A stretch of DNA of 64,000 nucleotides from Smittia aterrima. Its lineage: Eukaryota > Arthropoda > Insecta > Diptera > Chironomidae. Position 1 is the stretch's first letter. The number at the start of each line of letters is the position of its first letter. Both the position numbers and the translations under genes were made by a program. The stretch is from positions 20,925,537 to 20,989,536 of the forward strand of contig CP093829.1 in the NCBI GenBank assembly GCA_033063855.1, written 5' to 3'. This document shows positions 39,601 to 50,600 of the stretch, in pieces. The notes below the pieces were generated by a model. It made no database searches and had not been told where the DNA came from. It saw only the letters and a list, made by a program, of their open reading frames with translations.

Positions 39601-42600
39601 GATATTAAAGGAATTCTTTGAGTAACATCACAATAAAAAGTAGTCAGAAGCATTGCTCGAATACTTCAACATGTTAAGAATTAAAAATATTTTTTGTTGA
39701 AATTTTTTATTCTCATTCCTGAGCTGAAGTTAATCCTGGTGTTCTTGAGTTTCTTTTATTCATCCTCAACATTCTCTTGTATCCGAGCGAAAGTTATTTA
39801 ACAAGAAGAGGCAACTTTTCGCTCTTGCTGAGGCGAATTTAATGCTTTGTTTATTCTTTAAGCAATTTAGCTTTATTAAATTCCAGACAGGGATGAATAA
39901 AAGAGCGAGCACAACTTTTTCCTTTTTCTTAATTTTTATTATATTTCATCTTTTGATGATTATCTTTAATATTTTTCACTTTTAACGATTCTCTGGTCTC
40001 ACTAAATTGCAAAACTTTTATCCACACTTGCATTCACTTTCGAACGTCGCTGTTACGGTATCCGGGATGTTTAAATCGCAGTTTCTTTTAAACCTCTTGT
40101 TTAAACAGAAGAATTTTCTTCAAGAAATTTCCTCTCCATTAATATTCATGACGCAAGACTGCGAGGAAGTCGAGTTTATTGAAACTATAAGGTCTCACAT
40201 TTGTAGTATCAGTTCAAATTTCCTTAAACAAGATTTTCCATTTCATTGTTGAAAATAATTTACATTTTGTTACATAAGAACTTTCGATGGCTTAACTTTC
40301 AATCACAAAAAAGGAAAAGTTTAGAAAAATCACTTGAAACAAAAAGTCGAATTTAAATCGATGAATTCTCAAGAAGAATCCGAAAGAAGTTTACACAACT
40401 CAGCTGACTTTAGTATAAAAACTTAAATTGACTTAGAAATTCTTTTCACGCAAGCGATTATGGAACGATCCACTTCATCGGTTCGTGGCAAGTACCAAAC
40501 TGAACTGTGAACAGCGTTCGAGTTGAGAAGAGAAAAATTCATTTGGGATGCGACGCAACATGTTGGAAATAAATTTTCCCAGCTTCGTGAGCTTCGTGCC
40601 GCATCAAACGTAAGCTTGGGAGTTCTTTAGAGAATAAAAAGAGAACGAGGAAATGAGAGCTTTGGGAAAAGTTTGTTGATGCTTCTGCGGGATGCTTAAG
40701 AGAAAATTGTTTTCATCATTCACATCAACAGCTCGAAACTATTTCAGGAGAGAAAATTCTCTCGAGAAGTTAATTGCTCTTATCGTAAAACTATTTCACT
40801 TGGAATATTCTTTTAAACACAATTTAATTTTCAATGAATCAACAGTTGAAACGCTTTCTCTCTTTCTCTCGTGTCGCGCGACATTCTCAAAATGTCGCTC
40901 ATGAAAATTCCATCTGAGGTTATTTTATAAGCTACATGACTATGAATTTTTCTTTGTGATGATCTCAAGAGCAAACCACATAAAAATTTAAATATTGCAT
41001 CATTTATTGATTCGCGTTAAAGTTCTTTTAATGGTAATGCAATATGTTGGTGTTGCCCACACAGCAATTATATTTATATCTCTTGAAGGAGCCCTCAATT
41101 TCCCAAAAGAAATTTTGATCCCCGATCAGAGATGGAAGACTCAGTTGTCATAGCATTAAACTTCGATTCCTTCGCTGTCCATACAAATCAGCTAATGCTC
41201 ACAGAGAATTGATGCCACTCAAAAGCTTTAGACAGAAAGAATGTCTGTACTTGAACCAGAGACCCTGATTACGTTATTTTTCGACTGGCCCTCACACATA
41301 AAGCTCTTAACAACCATGCGAAGCTGTTTAGATATAAAAAGAGATTCAGGCGCACTCAATGAACGTTGATGTTTTTAAATCCGATAAAGCAGCAGATGTC
41401 TTCTCTTCCTTACCTTGTTTATTAAATATATTTGTTGAGGGAGAAGGAGCATTTCACAGAATGTGTTGCTGTGGCAAAGGCTGAAGTGTGAATTTTTACA
41501 GAAACAAAAAAATTCGATATTCAACATTGATTTATGTTTAGAAAGATTCCATGAAAACTTCGAAAAAGAAGATAAAGGTGCATGTCAGTTGAGTTTGAAA
41601 TTTAAATGAAAATAGGAAACTTCCAGAACATTTTAGAGGACAGACATCGGATGACAAAGCAAGTTCAGTTCAAGCAAAAAATAAAAACTCGTTCAGAATA
41701 AAAATATTTTATTACAACTCCAACGTTTGTTTTTCGCCAGAAAACGCAACTGAAATTTTAATGAAAGCTTTTTAATTTGTCAATTCTTGTTGGTTTTCGA
41801 TTTTAATTTTAATTAAATTTGACTCATCACAAATCCTATGTCACTCACGAAGCCTCAACGTGTTCAGATATGGAAACTTTTTCAATTTCCATGACGCATC
41901 AGCAAATTGGTTATCTGAAGGGTTACATAGAAATGATGCTGCTGAGTGTGAAGGGTAAGTGTCAAAAGCTGTTTGTAACCATGAGAACGTTGCGTAGTAC
42001 GCAAATGATCTAGGAGGAAGGTATCTCCTTTTGCCGCCTCTCAATTTGAATTGATTGATGGCGGGATCAAATAGAAAGACGAGCGACTAAAGCTTGTTAT
42101 TACTTTCTTTCTTTTTATTTCAATGCTTTTGATAACATTAACAGAACTCATGAACTACCATAAAAATTTCAAAGTAATTTAACTCTAAGAGACGAATTAA
42201 AACTTAATTCTTTAGGATTTTCATTCGAACGAAGGTGCAAAGTCCAGACGATGGACAAACGAATGAAAAGTCCTTGAGTAAATGAGCTTCAGCTTATGGT
42301 TTATTACTTATGAAAATAATGCCGCTGTCTTGTTTATCTTGCTCTTTGCAAACCATTTGGAATTTTTCTCATTTAGTCTCAGAGGTTTTCTTTTGAAGAA
42401 AAGAAACCACTTGAGTAAACAACATCATCATCTGTCAAGGCAATTATACGTATTAATTATGTATTAGGCTGAGAGAGAGTGATATAGATTATGTTACAAC
42501 ATCGATGATCAATATTTTGGTTTTGTATTAAACAATTAAGAAAAGCACTCGAGAGGAATAAATCCAAAATTAGAAGTTTTCTTCTTAAAAAGAAACTTCC

Positions 42601-45600
42601 CCCGAAGAGAATTAGATTTCATTTAAAATAGAGAAAACATTTTTTTTGTTATCAATTTCGAGAATTTTTATTTTCCGAAGGAATATTTTTGTGTCTGAAG
42701 GGAACGTGGGCGGAATGCCTCGAAGCGAATCATCTGCTCGCGATGGAAAGATTCTCATTCAGTTATATTTGGGATAAGACTTAATCAAGTCCAATGAGAG
42801 GAGACGAAAGAGAAATATTGTTTTGAAGATTATTTTTGATGAGTCTAAAAAGTTTTTCTTGTTTTGGGTCGGAAAAGCTTTGTTTTCCAAAATGAAAAAT
42901 TTGGCGAAAAATCAATCACGCTAATGAAGAAGAATCTCTAACATCATTTTCACTAAGCGACATTGAACGATAAATTGAAACTCAATTAAAATGATTCGTG
43001 AGCTTAACTGTGAAAGGTTTCTCTTCTCCTCTTGAAAAAGGATCAAATATCTTATCGGTTTTCATTCATTTCGTTATAAGTTGAAGATCATGAGCCAGAA
43101 AGGTCCCGAAACTCTAATTTCATATTAAATAAAAGTCCTGAAAACCCATAAAACGTAAAAAATGGCCCTTTTATGAAGCAACAGCGAGAGTGACAGGAAA
43201 TGAAGTCATCCCACTCACAGTTGTAATAAATTACTTGATTTCCCCTGATAACACGTGTTGGCCATACCAAAGAACATCCGGAGCAGAAAGAAGAATGAAA
43301 TCGCTCTAACTTCATCAGAAATTTACCTTTTTCCAATCAAAACAACTTCGAGCGCTTAAAATGTTCCTCAAATCGAGTTTCCTTATTTTGTTTCACAAAA
43401 ACATTTCAAGACATTAAACCGAGTCGGCCATTTTCCTCTTTTTTTTCGCGAGAAACCTTTAATTCAACCACCACGGCAGCCGTGCATAAAGAATATTTGA
43501 TTTACCATGAGCAAGAGTAAGTGAAATTGAAAAGGTTGGATCCTGTTCGTAAGTATCGCTGACTCTCCATCAGACTCAGCAAAAGCTTCAAGGACGAAAA
43601 ATGTGAAAGCAACATCACAACAATCGCAGTCTGCATATCAATCGCACAAGTTTAAAGACTCGCTCGATACATTCTTGAGAGCTACGTGATGAAGTTAAAT
43701 GGTGACAAGTTTTTTTGTTATTATTAAAAAAGCTGATCCACATACGAAGCAGAAAGCGAATTGATTCTACGAAGGCAGAAAAACACGAGAACGTTAATTG
43801 AAATATAGAAAAATTCAATAAATCAAAATTCCATTAAACTCTGTACGTGATCCGCAATTCAAGTGGAAAGTTTGCTGTTGGCGAAACGTTGTTTGTGCCT
43901 TAAAAAAGAGATTACTCCATTTTATACGAAACATTGTGGTGACGACAGTTCTTTCGAGTTTCAACGACAAGATTTAAAATGAGTTTAAAGCAAATGAGAT
44001 ATTTTACACGTCGATAAGGTTCTCATTGTTTAAATACCTCTGTTTCACTCCTAAGTGGTTTCAATTTTCCTCCTTTTTTACTTCACAAATTGCTTCGAGC
44101 TATTTAGAATTTTTTTCCCTCTCAACTCAACCAAATTGCGGTTTGTTGAACATTAATGTTTAATCATAGAAATTAAAATGCTTGTTCTTGAGCATGAAGA
44201 AAACACTTTACATTACAAGCTTAATCAAAAAGTTTTTTTTGTGACGACTCAGCAGGAAAGAGAGCGAAAGTTTTAATTTTTCAGGAAACTTTAAAATGAA
44301 TATTCATAGTTCATTCAGGATCATAGCAATTAACGTCCGCCTTTGTTCGAAACAGAAATGTTTCTGAACTTTGAGAGTGATTTCAGAAAATGAATTCTCA
44401 AAATATTTTCTTCTGGAAGCTCTCTCGGAAAATTGCGCATGATCGAAATGAAAGAGCTTTCATTGTTTTTGAAACATTGAAAAGCTCAACGAAAGCTTTC
44501 GAGTAAAACATTGGAAAACATTGTCTCGAGAGGTACGTCATAGTTTTGATGAATTTGTGATTATTTACCAAAAAAGTAATCTCATTTGAATTTGAGATGA
44601 AGTTGCCACGGAAAAAATTGTGAAGATCCTCGCAGATTGATTACAACTTTCCTCCATCTTGCGTTGCCAACTTTCTCAATTTAAACGGAGAAAATGTGAC
44701 GGAAGACGAAAGAGGAAAGAGCATTGTTGTGGGCTCGTTTGTTCATGTCAAAGGCGGCTTCACATTTCCCTCAATTTTTCATCAGACGATGCTTCTTTAA
44801 ACTGTGAAACGATGTCTACTCGAGGAATGAGCGGAAACGATAAGACGGCATAAGACGAATGAAATAAACAACCCAAGGCCATGAATATTATAATACACGT
44901 TGAAACAAAAGAACGCTTTTTATCTTTTCATCATTCAGCTTAACTGAGCGACGATCTTAACTCATGAATAGTTTAAAATTGCAATCACGTATACAAGAGC
45001 ATCACTCACCCATATCATCTATAAACGGAGCCATTCGGAGAGTAACTCCGACGAGAAGCAGGCACATTATCAGCAGCAAACATGCAGTTGCAATGATAGT
45101 GAACTTTGCTCGCTGTGGAAGTTCATCAGAGTCCGGATCGATTACCTGCGAACGAAAGAGGACAAAGGAGAAAAGATTAAATTAAAGCGCAAAATTACTC
45201 TTTCCTTTGTGATTGAATGAAAAGAGTTTTCTCTTTACGTACCTTGACACTTTTATCATCTAAGTTGTGAACAAGTATTTTTCGCTTTCTTCGCCTTCGT
45301 CGCTCTTTACACCGTTCGTGATCGTGATGCTGGTGTCTGGAAGAGTCATTGACAAGCGAAGACAATGTGTCGCTTTTATTTGCGAACTTATCACGTGGAG
45401 AGCAAAATACTCACTTGGTTCGATGCTTTTTATGTTCGGCAGGCACTATTGATTTTATTTCTCCGTTGAATTCAGACTCAGTTTGCAACGAAACGTCGTA
45501 CATGAAGCCAGAATCATATTCAGCTTGACTACGGTGAAAAAAATCATTCAATCGAAATTATTCTCATCAAGTTGATGATTTGTAAAGTTTCTACATCAAC

Positions 45601-47650
45601 AAATTTTGAGTTATTTAAAACTTTTGAAGGTTCAACTTGAATTTATCTGCGTTCTCTTTTCCAAGAGATGATGCATCTGATATGAATTGTTAAACGCGGA
45701 GCTTTAAATCATCAACTTTTCGAGAACAGAGAAAAGCTCTTGATAATTTATTAAGTCAAATGCAATTCACTCCTGAGTAGCTTAGAACTTAAATATTTCT
45801 ACAATTTAAAATGAACTTGCATTATTTAAATGAATTCTCTTTTTTTCAATTTGTTATCCTTAACAAGCTTCAGTAGTTTCAATTTAAAATGTGTTCACTC
45901 GAATGGTTTAAAATTATGTAAATGAAAAAGATTTTCTTTCTCTTTGTAATAAAAAAACTTTTGTTGTTGATGATGGAGAAACTTTTTTCCGCATAGTTCG
46001 ACGGAAGCTTCGGTTAAACTTACATTGGCTGGTTTGGTGGTCTACTGAGGATACAGTGCCTAAGCCCACTTGATGAAGGATTATTGAGTGAATCTGCACA
46101 TCGACTAATTTGTTCTGAAACGAGAAATCAAAAAGTTTTCTCATCTCCAATCACTCAAGAGACTTGAACTCACTTCGCTTTTCTTTCCTTTTAATACTTT
46201 CGTCAACAGCTAACTCATCTAATTCAAGCTCGATTTCGTGATGTTTGGCAGTCTTTTCATCACTGTCAACGCCAGTCGCTTCACTCTGCAATTGCGCTTT
46301 TGAACCACGAGACGATTGCTTCTTTGGATATGAACTGATTACTGCCACAGGTTGCGATTGAGATGTCAAATGATTGAAGCTTGATATGAAGCCTCGCGGC
46401 GATTGTTGTCCATCATTATCCTCATAACTTATCTCATACTCAAGAGAAACGTCACGATACTTCGAGCGCTTTTGGGATCTTTTGTGAACATTCTCGAGCG
46501 GACCTGAAACAGTTGAAAGAGGTTTCGCAAGGGTCGTTGTTGTTGTTGTTGAAGTTGGTGCGATGACAATCGTTTGGGACTTTTGTTTCTCAATTGATTT
46601 GGGCTCGCAAACCTTTTTCGGAAGTTCCGTTTGAAAGGTCAAAACTTTCTTCACATCACCCTCGCATTTCAACTGCGCTTTTTGATGACGTCCGAAAATT
46701 GGCGTCGATTGACAGCTCACGGTTCGACGCTCGGAGATTTTTATTTCGCGTGCCAAAGGCGGAGAGAGGAAGAGTGGGAGCTTTTTTAATATTGGATCGG
46801 AAATGGTTGACGTCTTCTTGAGAGCACTGGCTGCAGGCAATTCACTTATCGATTCACTAACCAGAGAAAATTCGATATCACTCGTATTTTGGCTCGAAAC
46901 ATCGTCGCAAACCGCAATATCGCTCTTTTCACGATTGATTGGCGTCGCTTTGACCTGAGCAACAACTGACGATTGTTGTAAGCTGATGTCGATTGTGGTC
47001 GCTGAGCTCTCATCAAGCTCATTGTGTTTCGATGATTCCTTTATAGTTTTATTACTACAAGCGATTGATGAATTGTTTGTGCTTAGCGATAATTGTGCAT
47101 CATCCGTAGAAGTCTTAACTAATAAGTTATCACAATTTTGTTGCCCGCTCTTATCATTCGAGTCAGTGTAGCTGACAGCTAACTGATCATTTGATTGACT
47201 ATCTAATGTTCCCGATGGTTCATCACCATCGTTCGTAAGTAATCCCTGGTCATTGAGCGACTTGTCGTTTTGGACTTCAACTTTCACTAACTCTTCGGCT
47301 TGACTTGTCGGCCGAGCTTCAACTTCATCATTGTCTGCTTGTTGTTCTCCTTTCTCAATATCAACATCTGATGATTGTTGTTTATTCTTATGTCGGAGGA
47401 AAAAGTTTTTTCGACTTCCTCGCTTCGTTTCGATATTCCCATCAGTTTTACGATACAAAATATTCTTCAAGGTACGTGTTCTCTTTTTGGTCTCGTGCTG
47501 CTCGCATTCTCGTTTGATTGCCAAAATTTTATTCTCCACCAAAGTTGAGAAAACTGTTTCGAACTTTATTATGCTGTTCAACTCATTGGCGACTTTATTC
47601 CCTTCGAAATATGCGTCATTGGTTGTGCAAACGCCTTTGTCTACCTTCAT
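27622..47650 (-). CDS. Large single-pass membrane protein, unknown function, with 17-kb intron
   Basis: Reconstructed from six exons: 47650-46174, 46114-46024, 45528-45415, 45336-45243, 45145-45010 and 27764-27622, all in phase, 684 residues. I do not recognise the family. The first 490 residues are low-complexity and probably disordered, rich in Ser, Gln, Asp and Lys. A basic block (ERCKERRRRRKRK) precedes one membrane segment at about 607-628 (FTIIATACLLLIMCLLLVGV). The charge pattern predicts a cytosolic N-terminus and a short outside tail with one N-glycosylation site (N658 in NFT). The last exon is joined to the rest by inference: the donor at 45010 is near-perfect, phase 1 fits, and DDMVREENRRLLQ reads smoothly. 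Otherwise the frame would end at a TGA two codons after the donor. Exons 1-5 are firmer than exon 6. No upstream non-coding exon was sought successfully. Confidence 0.68.
28256..28292. repeat. Member of an imperfect 37-bp repeat pair (copy 2)
   Basis: Second copy of the 37-bp similarity, in the 17-kb intron of the large membrane-protein gene. It may be a remnant of a dispersed element or chance. Confidence 0.4.
29926..31707 (-). CDS. Single-pass membrane protein with long disordered N-terminus, nested gene
   Basis: A single uninterrupted frame of 593 residues starting at the ATG of MDISQMTTVELHGAG; the frame extends further 5' only through a non-ATG codon. The N-terminal 530 residues are rich in Ser, Pro, His and Gln, with a poly-Gln area (FQQQQQQMQ) and many RxxS/RRxS-type sites such as LRKSSSFRRG and LRKNSSFH. 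A basic segment (RRHKHRRKKSSSSK, then KRKK) precedes a hydrophobic helix at about 536-559 (VCIVMTVFLGLVLFAVLAVI). A 34-residue tail follows, with a glycosylation site (N569 in NQT). The arrangement predicts a cytosolic N-terminus. Function and family are unknown to me. It sits inside the 17-kb intron of another minus-strand gene that encodes a protein of very similar layout. Confidence 0.85.
   Translation of the reverse strand: MDISQMTTVELHGAGPSSGSGHQRRRPPKLKTVDRTVSMVVDNYTPLTSAALSARNAGPLVINMDQPLPPSRRSSPNINEEIFKSHSHSSNSMESASIERMDNDYPPQVLRKSSSFRRGETIDMMDLPSTTSTSLQHLRKNSSFHNSPGEETIKIVPLTRHYSVRHRPTAVYPTSSFQTVHHQHQPPQDAGNNSSRNSATRRNCSMHRSFHDPSQKRVAQNKRESSKSNSFSSDEQQQPHLMYQQQHSSMQFQQQQQQMQHSSIESELYRSRSNSRSNSQGFEEQHVQYLDVWKPSPLPSPSTSHIRKSANNSRPTSSNSLDQVISQGSVSPRPLTNTGTTAKMLRHQHTVAALNPQFLAPIPLLALDKSFDNVYQVKSPVFDMKKSYSLKYKNGPGASKENRELFKSRKSKSFITDTDPLDYPSAMSPNLSPAGLSASGSIKKNHSPMISPLPRNKMLLDDIKRRSGDGSELLAQNPKNIPIEFGQLDFNTIYKSYRAQQKSTSNRRHKHRRKKSSSSKEDDDYESESITKRKKIVCIVMTVFLGLVLFAVLAVIVTLTHASVAQVHNQTRQVYTFARDSRPIHYPAGSGGN
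31708..36375. other. Intronic/intergenic stretch without recognised genes
   Basis: About 4.7 kb of AT-rich sequence upstream of the nested membrane-protein gene. No exon with family support is visible. It contains a short ATC trinucleotide run near 32122-32137. The promoter and any 5' non-coding exon of the 29926-31707 gene should be here. Confidence 0.5.
36376..36381 (-). terminator. Poly(A) signal of the small peptide gene
   Basis: AATAAA on the minus strand, about 100 bases past the stop codon at 36485. Confidence 0.5.
36485..36712 (-). CDS. Small secreted peptide precursor, unknown
   Basis: A 75-residue frame starting MFGKRIIHFIVILLVFAVL, a clear signal peptide, followed by a basic stretch (KKADRKHFKGRHFK) and a Cys-free acidic/aromatic C-terminal part (FHEVDAFGDDFIDFG, then GPHGQFSWHADFPLER). 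The Lys/Arg clusters after the signal could be prohormone-convertase sites, so a secreted peptide is possible. A TATA box 76 bases upstream and a poly(A) signal 100 bases downstream make this a complete, compact transcription unit rather than a chance frame. I do not recognise the family. It lies inside the 17-kb intron of the larger membrane-protein gene. Confidence 0.72.
   Translation of the reverse strand: MFGKRIIHFIVILLVFAVLKKADRKHFKGRHFKEDRQAQQNFHEVDAFGDDFIDFGAQTGPHGQFSWHADFPLER
36788..36794 (-). promoter_or_regulatory. TATA box of the small peptide gene
   Basis: TATAAAA on the minus strand, 76 bases upstream of the ATG at 36712. A start of transcription near 36760 would leave a 5' UTR of roughly 50 bases. 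Confidence 0.55.
36795..45009. other. Long intronic stretch without recognised genes
   Basis: About 8.2 kb, the 5' half of the 17-kb intron. It is AT-rich with poly-T/poly-A runs. Open frames are short and lack domain features. No tRNA, rRNA or transposon end is recognised. Possible enhancers for the host gene cannot be read from sequence alone. Confidence 0.5.
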
Positions 47651-50600
47651 GATAACGTTTGCTTCTCATCTGGAAACGCTTTGATGATGAAACTTTCATT
47701 CAAGTTTGAAAGTTTTTTTGGTGAAGTTATCTTCCAACTGGACAATCGGAAGTCTAGAGAAAATTAAAAATTTAAAATTTAATGCTTTTTCTGATTCGGG
47801 AACAAAGTCAACAAGCAAAAGGCAACAGAGCTTTCGCTTTATTTTCGTCCAGTACCATTTTCATTTATCCTCAGCGCTTCAGAATCAGCAAAGCACGAAT
47901 GTTCTGTTTTTATTAATTTTTAACTTGCGAGCTTGTCCATGAACACAAAACTTTTTATTTCGAAAGCGGGTCAATGTCATTTCACAGGTTTTCACAGTTC
48001 TACCCGTCGACTCGTCATTTTCCTTTCGCTCAGACTTTGACGATCACGCAAGCATCTCATTGTTTCAGTCGGCGAATGAATTAAATCAAATTTGTTTTCA
48101 TTTCCATTCATTTTCCACCAGCTTTGTTTTTTCATTCACTATTTTCACATTTCCAACGCTCGCTCACATTTTATTGTACAAAGCTTAGCACATGTTTCTT
48201 TTTAAGTTTTTTTTTCTTGCTCTGCGAAGAAGAAGAAGAAGAAAGAAATTCTTATTTGAACAGGAAAAATGTGATTTAAGGCTCTTTTCGTAAGAAACGT
48301 CATCTTCAAGCACGTCTGAGTGAATAGCGAGGAAAGCCTTCCTCTAGCTTACACTGAGTGCCTTGCATTACAAATTTTCTTTTTCATGCTGTGTCATGAC
48401 GGAGGAAAAATTCCTCGAAAAGTTTGCGTTTGGGAGAGTTTGCTTTTTATTTCTGCGACACTCAATAAAATATTGGCTTTATGATGTCTGCTTTCGCTTT
48501 GGTAAATTGCGAATGAACTAACGATTTTATTGAACATAATTCCATCTCCTAGAAGAGAAGCTTCATGGTCTCAAATTACTCTCAGCCATGATTTGTTTGT
48601 GAAGTTAAACCGAAGACGCATTTGTTGTGAAACAATTTATGTCAGATTTAATTGAATATTAGAAACCTTTTCTGAGTATCAGTGGCAGCTTACGCCGAAT
48701 GCGGCTTAGAAATGGAAACCATAAATCTCGAAGCAATCCCTATGCGAATATTTGAATTTTTTCTGAAACTTGCTTATACGCGTCAAGCTTTATTTTTCCC
48801 TCCGAGAAAGCAAGCATCGAAGATTTCGGCATAAAAGAAGAATAAAAGAAAATCCTGTAGAGAAGCTTGCAATTGAATTTTTTATTACAGATTTATCAGC
48901 TAGTAAAAATTGATTTTCATAGCGATAACAATCGAATAAAGACTTGATTCGAGCAGGAACAACTTTTATGCCATTCTCTCAATCTGTTAGATTATTTTAA
49001 CGAGAGTTCGATGTTTTGAACTTTGAATAAAATCGCTGAATCACTAATCGAAAGAGAAATTCTTGTGAATAAGTTTAAACTTCTTCCTTCTCAAGAGAAA
49101 TCGATCAACGAACGAATTTGTTTTCATGATGAAAGCAAACTATCTAAGTTTGTTTAGTTTGATTTGTGGATAATTCATTAAACATTAATGAGTACGCTCG
49201 CTTCGCATGATCGATTCAAGTTTACGTTAAATATTTTTTCCGCTCACATCTCAACAAAGTGAATGATTGCAAAACAGAAAGAAAAATAATGAGATCACAT
49301 GTCCAGAAGATTTATTTATTTATTTGAAAATTGTAAAACCCCAAACGATAATAAAACTCACAACGAGAGATCGTCGGTTCATCGGAAATCACAAATATCT
49401 TGTTTACATTCGATATAAATGCTTTAATCATTCGAATGTTTATCAGAAGTCTCTCGACACGTGTGAGCCTTGAAATTCTGCAGCAAATCATTTTTTTGAC
49501 AAAAGAAAATTTCATTGTAATTTGCTTTTCATAATTAAGCTCGTCAAATGAATTGCTTGAATTCCCAAAACGTTAATGATAATAAAATCTCGAGAATTAT
49601 GTGATTACCACTTCTCGTTAATCAGAGACTGGAAATGGAATGGCAAAAGAATTTTAATTGCTAAAAGGTCCACAATTATCTTTTGAGCAAGGAAGCGACT
49701 TTAGAATTGTTGAAATTATAGGTTAGCGATTGCAATCTGCTTTTGTAATTAATGATAATTACAAAGTTCTCTACAAAGTCTTCATTTTGATACAAAATTT
49801 ATTGATTGAGTTTTCGCAACGTGACCTAAATTGCGAGACCGAGTGATTCGTTATACAATCCACGCCTCTATTTGCAAAAGCAAACGAGCAAACACGGGCG
49901 ACAAAAAAAATGAAGAGCAAATGCAAATTATTAATGTTTCATCCAAATCTAGAGTCAAGCGGAAAGTTTAATTGGTAGAGAAAACTTTTTTTATTTCACA
50001 CGATGAGCGTGAGGTTGAAGCACAAGAAATTTTGCATGAACAATCTGAATTATCTTGTACGTGTCGAAATTTAATTCAAACTCGTGCTTGGGTCTAACGA
50101 GGCGTGATTTGTTCACTTGCAATGTAAGCAAGGCAGAACATTTGCTTCGAAAGTTTCACTTCATGCAATTGCATTGAAGGATCCGTGTAAACAGCAATTT
50201 TCTCTTTAACCAATCACACAAGGAAATGACATTTCCTATGATTTTTTTAACTTCCTTCCTCTCTGAGTTTGCTGATTTCATCAAAAAAAGAACATCCTCG
50301 CACCCTTTTGCTGATTGATTCGAAAAGGAGAACTTTAGTCTTGCGAAAGAGCATTTAAACGAAAATATTTATGAAGGTTACGTGACTTATCTTCGTTGTC
50401 ATGCATTAACGATCGAATTCTTGCCATAATTGGAAAGACAGAAAAATCGAATTTGTCATGTTGTGGTCACATTCGTGCATCTTACTCCAAGCAACGGATA
50501 AAAAGGAGAAAGCTCTAACTATGTTGACCTTTCATTGTAAGTTTAGCAAATATTTCTGCAATGTCAGTCATAATTAATATTTAGATTACTTTCACTTTCA

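Noticed and set aside
43088..43336. 82-codon Cys-containing minus-strand frame
   Set aside because: No signal peptide, splice partner or known cysteine pattern.
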